Translations under genes and position numbers: made by a program | Shown here: positions 1-9,371 of the stretch, piece after piece | Layout: each line of letters opens with the position of its first letter | Numbering within the stretch: the first letter of the stretch is position 1 | From: Geobacter sp. | GTDB taxonomy: Bacteria; Desulfobacterota; Desulfuromonadia; Geobacterales; Geobacteraceae | Assembly: GCA_003490025.1 (NCBI GenBank) | Contig: DNJC01000147.1 | Coordinates: 1 to 25,563, forward strand | Length of the DNA stretch: 25,563 nucleotides | Reading direction: 5' to 3' | Notes under the pieces: generated by a model | Databases searched by the model: none | What the model was told of the DNA's origin: nothing | What the model saw: only the letters and a program-made list of their open reading frames with translations

Positions 1-3000
1 ACCGACGTGGCCCTCGACCGCGCCAGGATCGAGTTCAAGTACGACAACCTGAAGGCGGAGCCCCGGCTGAACGTCACCGCCTGGCCGCGCAGCATCGGCT
101 ACCAGGACCTGGCGGAAACCGAGTTTCCCGAGAACCTGGTCCGCTTCCGCCTCTACAGCAACTACCACAGCTTCATCAAGCGGGCGGAGGTCAGGATCTT
201 CGACGAGACCCAGTCGGTCCGCGACATCCCCCTGGCCGTCGTCCCCATGGACGGCGAAGGGATGGCGCAGTGGCGCGCGGCTTTCGAAGCCCGTGAGTTC
301 AAGTACCTGGTCCGCGTCTACGATGCCGCCGGCAACTTCGACGAGACCACCCCGCAGCCGTTGTGGGTGATCGACCGGGTAGACCCCTCGGTCGCCAAGG
401 CCGACCCCGGCAGGGAACTCCTGGCAGGATACGGCGCCAGCCGCATCGCCCATAGGAACATCCCCCTGGAGGGGGGGACCGTCCAGGCCTACGGCAGCTC
501 GATTCCGGCGGACCACCGCGTCTGGCTGGCCGGGTACCCCGGGCCGGTGGACGACAAGGGTCGCTTCATCGCCGAGGAGATCCTCCCCAAGGGGATGCAC
601 ACCGTCGAGGTCGCGGTGCTCGACAACGCAGGCAACGGCGAACTCTTCCTGCGCGATCTGGCCATGAAGAAGAACGACTGGTTCACGGTGGGGATCGCCG
701 ACCTGACCCTGTCGGCCAACAAGACCGACGGTCCCGCGAAGCTCCTCGCCCCGGACAGGCCGCAGTACAGCCGCGACTTCGACGCCCAGGGACGGCTCGC
801 CTTCTACACCAAGGGGGTGTTCGGCAACGGCTGGGGGCTGACCGCCAGCGCCGATACGCGCGAAGGGTCGCTGGACCAGATCTTCACGAACTTCCTGGAC
901 AAGTCGCCCGAGGCGCTGTTCCGGCGCATCGACCCTGACTACCACTTCCCGACCTACGGCGATGACGGCACGGTCCTGGAGGACGCGCCGACCAGCGGGA
1001 AGTTCTACGCCAAGCTGAAAAAGGACGAAAGCTACGGCCTCTGGGGCAATTTCAGGGTCGGCTATACGGACAACGACCTGGCCCATGTGGACCGGGGGCT
1101 CTACGGCGGGAACCTCCATTACCAGATCCCCGGCGTCACCAGTTTCGGCGAGAAACGTTTCCTGGTCGACGGTTTTGCCGCTCAACCCGGGACGGTGGCG
1201 GGGCGCGACGAATTCCGCGGCACCGGCGGCTCCCTCTATTACCTGCGCCGGCAGGACATCCTGCAGGGGTCCGACCGGGTGCGCATCGAGATCCGCGACA
1301 AGGACTCGGGGATCGTGCTGGCGGTCAAGAACCTGACCCCGGTAACGGACTACGACGTCGACTACCTGCAGGGGCGCCTGGTCTTGACCCATCCCCTCGA
1401 GTCGACGGCGGCGGACAACCTCCTGGTGCACAGCGACGCGGCGGCCGGCAACCCCGTCTACCTGGTGGCCCGCTACGAATTCACCCCCGGGACCGCGGAA
1501 CTGAATGACATGACCTTCGGCGGCCGGGCCCACTACTGGTTCGGCGACTACGTGAAGCTCGGCGTCACCGGCAGCCGGGGGAACGACGCAGGTGTGGAGG
1601 AGAGCCTGGCCGGGGCGGACCTCACCTTCCGTAAAACCTCCAACACCTGGCTCAAGCTCGAAACCGGCCGCAGCCAGGGTGCGGGTCTCTTCAGCTCCAA
1701 CTCGCTGGACGGCGGCTTCAATTACAGCACCGTCCAGACCCCCGCCGATATCAGCCGGACCGCCGGCGCCTACCGGGTCGACGTCAGCGCCGCGCTGCAG
1801 GACTTCAACAAGAACTGGCGCGGGCGGTTCACCCTGTACGACCAGGTGCTGGAGGCGGGGTATGCGGCGCCGGGCCAGGCCGCGAACCAGGACACCACCC
1901 AGGTAGGCGGCACGGCGGAACTCCCCGTCACCGACCGCCTGCGGCTCAATCTCAAGGCCGACCAGCGGACCGTGAACCAGGGGCTCAACACGGCGACAGC
2001 GGAACTAAACGCCAACTACGAGGTGGACGAGCACTGGGCGGTCGGTCTGGGCGCGCGCCGGGACAGCCGCGAAGACCAATCATTGGTGGTGCCGCTGACC
2101 CAGGAAACGGGGGACCGCACCGATGTGGTGGGGAAGGTCTCCTACGATTCCAAGGCGCGCTGGAACGGCTACCTCTTCACCCAGCAGTCGGTCCAGACCA
2201 GCGGCAACCGCGAGGAGAACGACCGGACCGGCCTGGGCGGCGCCTACCGGGTGACGGACCGCTTCAAGTTGAACGGCGAGATCTCCGCGGGGAGCCTGGG
2301 TGCGGCCGGCAGGTTCGGCAGCGAGTATCTCTACAGCGACCGGACCACGCTCTACCTCAACTACGCCCTGGAGAACGAGCACTCCGACAACGGCGTGCAG
2401 GCGAGGAAGGGGACCATGGCCTCGGGTTTCCGCAGCCGCTACTCGGACAGCGCCAGCGTCTACGGCGAGGAGCGCTACACCCACGGCGATGTCCCGAGCG
2501 GCCTGCTGCATGCCTACGGCGTCGATCTGACGCCCACCGACCGCCTCAACCTCGGGGCCAAAGGCGAGTTCGGCGCCCTGCAGGACAACCTGAGCGGCGC
2601 CAGGATCAAGAGAACGGCGCTGGGCGTGAACGCCGGTTACGGATTCGAGAAGGTGAAGCTGGCCAGCGCCGTGGAATTCCGGGTGGACGATTCGGAACAG
2701 CCGGACCAGAGCTTCGTCAAACGCACCACCTGGCTTCTGAAAAACAGCCTGAAATACCAGCTGACCCCGGACTGGCGACTCATCGGCAAATTCAACTATT
2801 CCCAGAGCACCAGTTCGCAGGGGCAGTTCTTCGACGGCAGTTACACCGAGGCGGTGCTGGGCTATGCCTACCGTCCCGTCGCCAACGACCGGTTCAACGC
2901 CCTGGCCAAGTACACCTTCTTCTACAACGTGCCGGCAACGGGACAGTTGAGCGGCACCAGCACGACGGCCGGCGTCATGCAGCGCAGCCACATCGCGTCG

Positions 3001-3360
3001 ATTGACGCCACCTACGACCTGACGCCGCGCTGGAGCGTAGGCGGCAAGTACGCCTACCGGCTCGGCCAGGTGAGCATGGATCGTGTCAATCCCGAGTACT
3101 TCGACAGCCGTGCCCACCTGTACGTGGCGCGTGTCGACTGGCATTTCCTGCACCGCTGGGATGCGCTGGCGGAAGGGCGCCTGCTCGACCTGCCGGATGC
3201 CCACGACAGCCGCAGCGGGGTGCTCCTGGGGCTCTACCGCCATCTGGGCAACAACCTCAAGGTCGGAGCCGGATACAACTTCAGCAACTTCTCCGACGAC
3301 CTGACCGACCTGAGTTACCGGCACCAGGGTGTGTTCGTCAATATTGTAGGGATGATCTAA
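1..3360 (+). CDS. Large outer-membrane beta-barrel protein with N-terminal Ig-like region, 5' partial
   Basis: The frame is open from base 1 to the TAA at 3358-3360, so the true start lies upstream; the GTG at 7 is only the first in-window start codon. At least 1117 residues are visible. The first ~230 residues look like Ig/fibronectin-type beta modules (for example VRVYDAAGNFDET, and VEVAVLDNAGNGEL near residue 200). From about residue 250 to the end the protein is a run of alternating-polarity strands rich in Tyr, Gly, Asn and Asp with charged turns, typical of an outer-membrane beta-barrel. It ends in FVNIVGMI, without the usual terminal Phe. It heads an operon of TPR lipoproteins, TolQ/TolR and a TonB-like protein, so by position it could be the counterpart of the GltH/NfsH-type barrel of Myxococcus. 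That assignment is inference from context; the barrel fold is moderately certain. Confidence 0.8.
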   Translation, partial: TDVALDRARIEFKYDNLKAEPRLNVTAWPRSIGYQDLAETEFPENLVRFRLYSNYHSFIKRAEVRIFDETQSVRDIPLAVVPMDGEGMAQWRAAFEAREFKYLVRVYDAAGNFDETTPQPLWVIDRVDPSVAKADPGRELLAGYGASRIAHRNIPLEGGTVQAYGSSIPADHRVWLAGYPGPVDDKGRFIAEEILPKGMHTVEVAVLDNAGNGELFLRDLAMKKNDWFTVGIADLTLSANKTDGPAKLLAPDRPQYSRDFDAQGRLAFYTKGVFGNGWGLTASADTREGSLDQIFTNFLDKSPEALFRRIDPDYHFPTYGDDGTVLEDAPTSGKFYAKLKKDESYGLWGNFRVGYTDNDLAHVDRGLYGGNLHYQIPGVTSFGEKRFLVDGFAAQPGTVAGRDEFRGTGGSLYYLRRQDILQGSDRVRIEIRDKDSGIVLAVKNLTPVTDYDVDYLQGRLVLTHPLESTAADNLLVHSDAAAGNPVYLVARYEFTPGTAELNDMTFGGRAHYWFGDYVKLGVTGSRGNDAGVEESLAGADLTFRKTSNTWLKLETGRSQGAGLFSSNSLDGGFNYSTVQTPADISRTAGAYRVDVSAALQDFNKNWRGRFTLYDQVLEAGYAAPGQAANQDTTQVGGTAELPVTDRLRLNLKADQRTVNQGLNTATAELNANYEVDEHWAVGLGARRDSREDQSLVVPLTQETGDRTDVVGKVSYDSKARWNGYLFTQQSVQTSGNREENDRTGLGGAYRVTDRFKLNGEISAGSLGAAGRFGSEYLYSDRTTLYLNYALENEHSDNGVQARKGTMASGFRSRYSDSASVYGEERYTHGDVPSGLLHAYGVDLTPTDRLNLGAKGEFGALQDNLSGARIKRTALGVNAGYGFEKVKLASAVEFRVDDSEQPDQSFVKRTTWLLKNSLKYQLTPDWRLIGKFNYSQSTSSQGQFFDGSYTEAVLGYAYRPVANDRFNALAKYTFFYNVPATGQLSGTSTTAGVMQRSHIASIDATYDLTPRWSVGGKYAYRLGQVSMDRVNPEYFDSRAHLYVARVDWHFLHRWDALAEGRLLDLPDAHDSRSGVLLGLYRHLGNNLKVGAGYNFSNFSDDLTDLSYRHQGVFVNIVGMI

Positions 3361-3366
3361 CCGATA

Positions 3367-3479
3367 CCCCTCGCCCTCCGGGAGAGGGTGGCCGAAGGCC
3401 GGGTGAGGGAGCTGCCATGAAGTGACCCCGGTGCTTCGTCGCAACGCCCTCACCCCGGCCCTCTCCCGGAGGGAGAGGG
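3367..3479. repeat. REP-like inverted pair in the gap between barrel gene and next gene
   Basis: Two related GC-rich palindromic units face each other. The left (3367-3409) reads CCCCTCGCCCTCC...GGGTGAGGG. The right (3447-3479) reads CCCTCACCCCGGCCC...GGGAGAGGG, roughly its reverse complement. Each can also fold on itself. This is a BIME-like arrangement. It could act as a transcript-stabilising or attenuating stem between the barrel gene and the downstream operon; that role is inferred. Confidence 0.65.
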
Positions 3480-3576
3480 AGAGTTGGCGGAGTGTGTAGT
3501 GCCAATCAGCTAATACAACGAACGACCCTCATCCCGGTAAGGGATTGAAGGGCACAACAAACCACAGGTGGCAGAT

Positions 3577-4209
3577 ATGAACAAAGTTCTGAAGGTGATC
3601 GTCGTAGGGATCTCGGTGCTGCTTTTAACCCTCGCGGCTTATGCGCAGGAGGAGGCTTCCAAGGAACAGGTCAAGCCTGCGCAGCAGGAGGCTCCCAAGG
3701 ACCAGGTTAAGCCTGCGCAAGAGGAAGTTGCCAAGGAGCAGGCCAAGAAGGAATCCGCCAAGGAACAGACCAAGGGACTGGACGAGCAGGTGCAGGAAAT
3801 CAAGGCGGACGCCCTCGCCATCGCGGCGCAACTGAACCGGCTTGAGGAGAAGCTGCTCTACCCTTCCGACACCCAGATCGCCATCTTCGTCTCGGTGGCC
3901 GGCGACGAAAAGTTCCGGCTCGACGCCGTGGATGTAGAGCTGGACGGCAAACAGGTCGCCCATCACCTCTACACCTTCAAGGAACTCGAGGCCCTGCAGA
4001 AAGGGGGCGTGCAGCGGATCCATGTCGGCAACGTCAGGACGGGCGACCACCCGCTGCACGTGACGGTCCTCGGGAAAACCGAGAGCGGCGCGGATTTTCA
4101 AAGGGAAGAGAACTTCAAGGTAACCAAGGGGATCGGCCCGAAACTCGTCGGGGTCGTCCTGGCGGGGACCGGAATGGGGAGCAAAACCATCACCATGAAG
4201 GAATGGTAA
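3577..4209 (+). CDS. Small exported Lys/Glu-rich periplasmic protein of the Glt-like operon
   Basis: I place the start at ATG 3577, not the GTG at 3568, because AGGTGG (3566-3571) sits five bases before it. This gives 210 residues. Residues 1-23 form a signal peptide ending AYA before QEE. Residues 24-60 are a low-complexity Lys/Glu/Gln/Ala stretch built from a 36-bp tandem repeat (units begin at 3646, 3682 and 3718), followed by a short coiled coil to about residue 90. The rest is a compact beta-rich domain with DVELDGKQVAHHLYT, GGVQRIHVGNVRTGDHPL and a closing KGIGPKLVGV. I have the impression that similar domains accompany TolQ/TolR/TPR clusters in other proteobacteria, sometimes misnamed as regulators, but I cannot check this. 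No DNA-binding motif is seen. It ends three bases before the next start. Confidence 0.85.
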   Translation: MNKVLKVIVVGISVLLLTLAAYAQEEASKEQVKPAQQEAPKDQVKPAQEEVAKEQAKKESAKEQTKGLDEQVQEIKADALAIAAQLNRLEEKLLYPSDTQIAIFVSVAGDEKFRLDAVDVELDGKQVAHHLYTFKELEALQKGGVQRIHVGNVRTGDHPLHVTVLGKTESGADFQREENFKVTKGIGPKLVGVVLAGTGMGSKTITMKEW

Positions 4210-4212
4210 GCC

Positions 4213-6126
4213 ATGTCCAGGTTGATTCTCATACTGGTTTGTCTGCTGTGCACGACTGTTTCCATGGCGGCCAGTACCAAGGGGACTGGCTCCGCAGGTG
4301 CCTGTCCCCCTGGTGGACTGAAAGATGTCTACTTCGGAGAGGCGCTGTACCACGCCTTCCAGGGGGACTGGTTCGAGTCCATCGCCCGGCTGGACACGGA
4401 ACTCGGGCAGCACCGCGGGCTCGATGAACCCGCCCTCGACTCGCTCTATCCCCACGTCGACCAGGCGAAGTTCGACGTCGGGGACTTCGAGATCGGTTAT
4501 CGGATGCACCTGAGGGCGGGGCGCGCCATCACCGCGGTCATCGAGGGGAAGGTCGGGGAGGAGAGCCGAAACGAAGCCATCTACCGGCTGGCGCGGCTCT
4601 ACTTCCAGAAGGATCAACCGGAAGATGCCCTCCATGCCGTGGAGCGCATCCAGGGGAAGGTCCCGGAAAAGATACGCGACGACCTGGAGTTCCTGCGTGC
4701 GCAGATCTTCATGGCCGGCGGCCGGTTCGGGGAGGCCACGCGCATCCTCAAGGAGCTGCAGGGCGCCAAGAGCCTGCAAGGCTTCGCCGGCTACAACCTG
4801 GGGATCTCGCTGTTACAAGAGGGTAAGGAGCAGGATGGGCGGCAGTCGCTGGACCGCACCGGGCAGATCGTGAGCGGCGACCCGGCCACGCAGGCGATCA
4901 GGGACAAGTCGAACCTGGTCCTGGGCTACAAGCTCCTGGACGAAAATGCCGGTGCAAACGCCAAGCTGGTCCTGGACCGGGTGCGTCTCTTGGGACCCTT
5001 CTCCAACAAGGCTCTCCTGGGGTCGGGGTGGGCGGACGCCAACCAGGGGGAGTTCGAAAGGGCGCTGGTTCCCTGGAGCATCCTGGCTAAGCGCGAGGTC
5101 ACCGATTCCGCGGTCCAGGAAGCCCTGCTCGCCCTCCCCTTCGCCTACGGGAAGCTGAAAGTCTACGGGCGGTCGGCAGTGCTGTACGGCCAGGCGCTCG
5201 ACTCCTTCGGCAAGGAAATCGACAAGCTCGGCGCCTCCATCACCTCGGTCCAGGAAGGGAAATTCCTTCAAGCCCTGGCGCGGGAAGAGCTGAAGCAGGA
5301 CTCCGACTGGGTCGTCAAGCTGCGTAACCTGCCGCAAGCGCCCGAAACCTACTACCTGCTCGAGCTGATGGCTGCGCACGATTTCCAGGAATCGCTCAAG
5401 AACTACCTCGACCTGAACGAACTGCGCAAGAAGCTTCAAGTGTGGGAAGGGGACCTGGATGCCTTCGAGGAGATGATCCAGCAGCGCCGGGCCTACTACC
5501 AGCCGCTGCTTCCTGAGACCGACCAGGCATTCAAGCAGCTCGACTCGCAGATACGCCTGCGCCTGGAGCAGCGGAACCGGATCGAAAAACGTCTGCATGC
5601 CATGCTGGTGGCGCCGCGACCCGATTACCTCGCCACCGGGGAGGAGAGGATCGCCCGGGAGGAACTCGCTCGTATCGAGCTGGCATTGGGTGCCAGCGGC
5701 GCGGCGGTCCCCGATCCCCTCAATGAGCGGATCGACCGCCTGCGGGGGGTACTCTCCTGGAACATCGCCACGCAATATCACCAGCGCCTGACCGACACCT
5801 ACCAGGACTTGGCCAACCTGAACCAGGAGGTGGACCGGCTGAAGCAGCAGTACAACTCCTTTGTCCGGACCCGCCAGGCCGCCACGCAAAGCTACGAGGG
5901 GTACGACGATGTCATCCGCCGCCAGCGCGTGCTGATCGCGTCGGCCCGTGAAAAAGTGATGGCACTTTTGCCGCGCCAGGGAAAGGTGCTCGAAATCATG
6001 GCCGTAAATGAACTGACCAAGCGCCGGGCACGGTTGGAACAGTTCCAGGTTACCGCACGTTTTGCCATAGCGGACAGCTATGACCGTGCCAACAAGGCCC
6101 AGGCGCAAAAGAGGGTTGGTCAATGA
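4213..6126 (+). CDS. Periplasmic TPR and coiled-coil protein
   Basis: 637 residues. A signal peptide covers residues 1-20 (hydrophobic LILILVCLLC, cleavage after SMAA). Immediately after it lies a REP-like insertion (residues about 23-33; see the repeat at 4281). Residues ~35-340 are helical pairs of TPR type, with EAIYRLARLYFQKDQPEDA and GYNLGISLLQEGKEQDGR as clear examples. Residues ~380-470 and ~525-610 are heptad-like and charged, probably coiled coils. It begins three bases after the previous stop and ends in an ATGA overlap with the next gene, so it is translationally coupled. TPR proteins in the same position in Myxococcus Glt/Nfs loci (GltD/GltE types) scaffold the periplasmic part of the machine; that role here is inferred. 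Confidence 0.87.
   Translation: MSRLILILVCLLCTTVSMAASTKGTGSAGACPPGGLKDVYFGEALYHAFQGDWFESIARLDTELGQHRGLDEPALDSLYPHVDQAKFDVGDFEIGYRMHLRAGRAITAVIEGKVGEESRNEAIYRLARLYFQKDQPEDALHAVERIQGKVPEKIRDDLEFLRAQIFMAGGRFGEATRILKELQGAKSLQGFAGYNLGISLLQEGKEQDGRQSLDRTGQIVSGDPATQAIRDKSNLVLGYKLLDENAGANAKLVLDRVRLLGPFSNKALLGSGWADANQGEFERALVPWSILAKREVTDSAVQEALLALPFAYGKLKVYGRSAVLYGQALDSFGKEIDKLGASITSVQEGKFLQALAREELKQDSDWVVKLRNLPQAPETYYLLELMAAHDFQESLKNYLDLNELRKKLQVWEGDLDAFEEMIQQRRAYYQPLLPETDQAFKQLDSQIRLRLEQRNRIEKRLHAMLVAPRPDYLATGEERIAREELARIELALGASGAAVPDPLNERIDRLRGVLSWNIATQYHQRLTDTYQDLANLNQEVDRLKQQYNSFVRTRQAATQSYEGYDDVIRRQRVLIASAREKVMALLPRQGKVLEIMAVNELTKRRARLEQFQVTARFAIADSYDRANKAQAQKRVGQ
4281..4309. repeat. REP-like palindrome inside a coding region (copy 1)
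   Basis: An imperfect hairpin with arms GGGGAC-T-GGC and GCC-T-GTCCCC. The same 29-nt core recurs at 6385-6413 in the next gene. Here it is read in frame as Lys/Gly-Thr-Gly-Ser-Ala-Gly-Ala-Cys-Pro-Pro, directly after the predicted signal-peptide cleavage site. Confidence 0.8.
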
Positions 6127-9100
6127 AGCGAATCCGGCTCTTACTCCTAGCAGTTCCGGCGCTCCTGGCCGCATGTCAATCGGGCGGCGGCAGGGAAACG
6201 ATCGCACAGTTGCGGCATGTGCGGATCGAGATCAAGGAAGAGCCTATCGAAGGCGGGCTCGATAAAGCCATGGAAGGATACCAGCGCTTTCTGGCGGAAA
6301 CGCCGGAATCGGCACTGACCCCGGCGGCCATTCGTCGTCTCGCCGACCTGAAGGTCGAGAGGGAATACGGTTATGTCGCCGGAGGGGGACTGGCTCCGCA
6401 GGTGCCTGTCCCCCTTCAAGGTGGCAATTCTCAGCTGGCGCAAACTCCCCCTCCCCTTCAAGGGGAGGGCCGGGGTGGGGATGGGTTAAAAGGGGATGCC
6501 CGCACAGCCTCTGGTGGAGTTGAACCGGGCGACCCCCGCGAAGCCGGCGGCGAAGCGCTGGAAAGAGCCGGGACGCGGGAGGCGATCGAACTCTACCAGA
6601 AGCTCCTGGACAAATACCCGCGCTACGAGGGGAACGACCAAGTTCTCTACCAGATGTCCCGTTCCTACGAGGAACTGGGGCAGACCGAAGAGGCGATGGC
6701 GGTCATGCAGCGGATGGTCCGGGATTTCCCGCAATCCCGCTACCTCAGCGAGGTGCAGTTCCGGCGGGCCGAGTACTTCTTTGTCCATAAAAAATATCTC
6801 GAGGCGGAAGGGATCTACAAGGGGCTCGTGGAGATCGGCGCCGGTTCGTCCTACTACGAGCTTGCCCTGTACAAGCTGGGGTGGACCTTCTACAAGCAGG
6901 AACTCTACGAGGAAGGGCTGCAGCGATTCGTCGCGCTTCTGGACCACAAGGTAGCCACCGGGTACGACTTTGCCCAGACCACCGACGATCTCGAGCGAAA
7001 GCGCGTCGACGACACCTTCCGGGTCATCAGCCAGAGCTTCTCCTACCTTCATGGCGCTGCCTCCGTCATGGACTACTTCGATAAAAACGGCAAGCGCGCC
7101 TACGAGGATCGGGTCTACAGCAACCTCGGTGAATTCTACTACGAGAAGCGCCGCTACAGCGACGCCGCGGCAGCCTACAACGCGTTCGTGAGCCGCAACC
7201 CGTTCCACCGCGTTTCGCCGCAGTTCCACATGCGCGTCATCGAGATCCACCTGGCGGGTGGCTTCCCCAGCCTGGTCATCGAGGCGAAGAAGGAATTCGC
7301 CAAGAATTACGGGTTGAAGGCTCAATACTGGAAACACTTCGAACCGGGGACGCGTCCCGAGGTCCTTGGTTTCCTGAAGACCAACTTCACCGACCTGGCC
7401 CGTCACTACCACGCGCTGTACCAGGATCCGGAGCATGCCAAGGAAAAGGGCGAGAGCTTCCAGGAAGCCCTGCACTGGTACGAGGAGTTCCTGGTCTCCT
7501 TCCCCAAAGACGCCGAATCGCCGGCGATCAACTACCAGATGGCCGATCTGCTGCTGGAAAACCGCTCGTACGCCAGGGCGGCGCTGGAATACGAAAGGAC
7601 CGCCTACGAATATCCCCGTTACGACAAGTCGTCTGCCGCCGGCTACGCCGCCATATACGCCTACCGGGAGCAGCTGCGCGGCGCCGAGGGAGCGGAGAAA
7701 GTCAAAGTCAAGCGGGAGGCGGTGCGGAGTTCGCTCAAATTTGCCGGGACCTTCCCGGAACACGAGAAGGCGGCGGTCGTCCTCGGGGCGGCGGCGGACG
7801 ACCTGTACGAGCTGAAGGAGTACGGGGAGGCGCTCACGGCGGCGCGCAAACTGATCGCGACCTTCCCCGCCGCGGACAAAGAGGTCCTCAAGTCGGCCTT
7901 TATCGTGGTCGGCCACTCCTGCTACGAACTCAAGCAGTACGCCGAGGCCGAGACCGCCTATGTCCAGGTTCTGGCCCTGATCCCCCCGGAAGACAAGAGC
8001 CGGGAAGGGTTCATCGACAACCTCGCCGCATCTATTTACAAGCTGGGCGAGCAGGCCAATGCCGCCAAGGATTACCGGGCCGCCGCGGACCACTTCCTGC
8101 GGGTCGGCCGCGTGGCCGCCACCTCCAAGATCCGCGTGAACGCCGAATACGATGCCGCTGTCGCCCTGATACAGCTCAAGGATTGGAAGGCCGCCACCGC
8201 CATACTGGCGGGATTCAGGGAACTCTTCCCCAAGCATGAACTGCAACCGGAGGTGACCAGGAAACTGGCCCATGTCTACCGGGAGGACGGGCAGCTAGCC
8301 CTGGCCGCCGTCGAATACGAACGCGTGGAGGCGGAATTCAAGGATGAGGAGGTGAGGAGAGGGGCTCTCGTGCTGGCAGCGGAACTTCATCAGCAGACCG
8401 GAAACAAGACGCAGGCGTTGGCGGTATACCGCCGCTTCGTCGGCTACTTCCCGGAACCGGTCGAGGTCAACCTGGAGATGCGCAACAAGATCTGCGAAAT
8501 CCTGAAGGGGGAGAACGACCAGAAAGGGTACCTGGGCGAACTCAAGAAGATCGTCGCCATCGATGCCGCGGCCGGACAGGCGCGCACGCCGCGCACCCGG
8601 TACCTGGCAGGGAAGGGCGCCCTGGTGCTTGCCGAGCAGACCTACCGGGAGTTCACGGAAGTCCGGCTGGTGAAACCGTTCGAAGCCAACCTGCGCAAGA
8701 AGAAAGAACTGATGAAGGCGACCACCCAGGCGTTCAACAAACTCGTGGAGTACGAAGTCGGCGAGGTCACGGCCGCAGCCACCTTCTACCTGGCGGACAT
8801 CTATGCGCACTTCAGCAAGGCCCTGACCGGCTCCGAGAGGCCGGACGATCTGAATGCCCAGGAAATGCAGGAGTACGAACTGGCCATCGAGGAACAGGCC
8901 TACCCCTTCGAGGAGAAGGCGATCAAGGTCCACGAGAAGAACCTGGAGCTGATCTCGGTCGGCATCTACAACGACTGGGTCGACAAGAGCCTGGGGAAAC
9001 TGGCGAAGCTGTTGCCGGTGCGCTACGACAAGCCGGAGGTGCCCAGTGAAATCGTCGCCTCGCTGGACAGCTACACCTTCGAAATCGAAAGGGTGGCGGC

Positions 9101-9371
9101 GCTGGCCGAACCGGCCGCCGCAGCGCGGAAAGCCGTTGTCAACGACGCGTCGCCTCTGCCGGTAGTTATCACCGAAGAGAAGGGTCCCGTCACGGAGAGA
9201 GCGCCGGAGGCGTCAGAAAAGCAGGCGCCGAAGACCACTGCCAGCCCGGTCCCGCCGTCGAGCCAGAGCAAAAAAGCCACGCCGAAAGCCGCAGCGGCCA
9301 AGGCGAAAAAGAAGGTCCCATCGAAGCAGGCCGCAGCGGATAAGCGGCGTAAAAAGGGAGGTACACAATGA
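6123..9371 (+). CDS. Very large TPR outer-membrane lipoprotein
   Basis: 1082 residues. MKRIRLLLLAVPALLAAC is a classical lipoprotein signal with the lipidated Cys at 18; residue 19 is Gln rather than Asp, which favours outer-membrane sorting by E. coli rules. Residues ~85-150 are an abnormal low-complexity linker encoded by two repeat elements (6384-6414 and 6444-6487). TPR-like helical hairpins run from ~155 to ~870, for example LYQMSRSYEELGQTEEAM, ALYKLGWTFYKQELYEEGL, INYQMADLLLENRSYARA and HSCYELKQYAEAETAY. The last ~75 residues are rich in Ala, Lys and Pro. It starts in an ATGA overlap with the preceding gene and ends in another with the next. It probably forms the main periplasmic scaffold (AgmU/GltD-like by architecture). 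Orthology is not proven. Confidence 0.88.
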   Translation: MKRIRLLLLAVPALLAACQSGGGRETIAQLRHVRIEIKEEPIEGGLDKAMEGYQRFLAETPESALTPAAIRRLADLKVEREYGYVAGGGLAPQVPVPLQGGNSQLAQTPPPLQGEGRGGDGLKGDARTASGGVEPGDPREAGGEALERAGTREAIELYQKLLDKYPRYEGNDQVLYQMSRSYEELGQTEEAMAVMQRMVRDFPQSRYLSEVQFRRAEYFFVHKKYLEAEGIYKGLVEIGAGSSYYELALYKLGWTFYKQELYEEGLQRFVALLDHKVATGYDFAQTTDDLERKRVDDTFRVISQSFSYLHGAASVMDYFDKNGKRAYEDRVYSNLGEFYYEKRRYSDAAAAYNAFVSRNPFHRVSPQFHMRVIEIHLAGGFPSLVIEAKKEFAKNYGLKAQYWKHFEPGTRPEVLGFLKTNFTDLARHYHALYQDPEHAKEKGESFQEALHWYEEFLVSFPKDAESPAINYQMADLLLENRSYARAALEYERTAYEYPRYDKSSAAGYAAIYAYREQLRGAEGAEKVKVKREAVRSSLKFAGTFPEHEKAAVVLGAAADDLYELKEYGEALTAARKLIATFPAADKEVLKSAFIVVGHSCYELKQYAEAETAYVQVLALIPPEDKSREGFIDNLAASIYKLGEQANAAKDYRAAADHFLRVGRVAATSKIRVNAEYDAAVALIQLKDWKAATAILAGFRELFPKHELQPEVTRKLAHVYREDGQLALAAVEYERVEAEFKDEEVRRGALVLAAELHQQTGNKTQALAVYRRFVGYFPEPVEVNLEMRNKICEILKGENDQKGYLGELKKIVAIDAAAGQARTPRTRYLAGKGALVLAEQTYREFTEVRLVKPFEANLRKKKELMKATTQAFNKLVEYEVGEVTAAATFYLADIYAHFSKALTGSERPDDLNAQEMQEYELAIEEQAYPFEEKAIKVHEKNLELISVGIYNDWVDKSLGKLAKLLPVRYDKPEVPSEIVASLDSYTFEIERVAALAEPAAAARKAVVNDASPLPVVITEEKGPVTERAPEASEKQAPKTTASPVPPSSQSKKATPKAAAAKAKKKVPSKQAAADKRRKKGGTQ
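6384..6414. repeat. REP-like palindrome inside a coding region (copy 2)
   Basis: Arms GGGGGAC and GTCCCCC enclose the same interior as the copy at 4281-4309. It is read in a different frame here (Gly-Gly-Leu-Ala-Pro-Gln-Val-Pro-Val-Pro). No stop codon is produced in either frame. Confidence 0.8.
6444..6487. repeat. Second repeat family inside the TPR lipoprotein gene
   Basis: A near-perfect palindrome CTCCCCTTCAAGGGGAG (6451-6467) is followed by a G-rich tail (GGCCGGGGTGGGGATGGG). The same palindrome plus tail occurs at 14533-14575 in intergenic DNA. In the protein it appears as a Pro/Gly-rich linker (PPPLQGEGRGGDGL). Confidence 0.75.

Noticed and set aside
3568..3576. GTG start for the small periplasmic protein
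   Set aside because: The AGGTGG ribosome binding site overlaps this GTG and is correctly spaced for ATG 3577.
2080..8273. Long minus-strand frames opposite the operon (2080-3453, 3625-4779, 4813-6207, 6486-8273)
   Set aside because: They mirror high-GC plus-strand genes with convincing signal peptides, TPRs and ribosome binding sites. Their products are low-complexity without domains.
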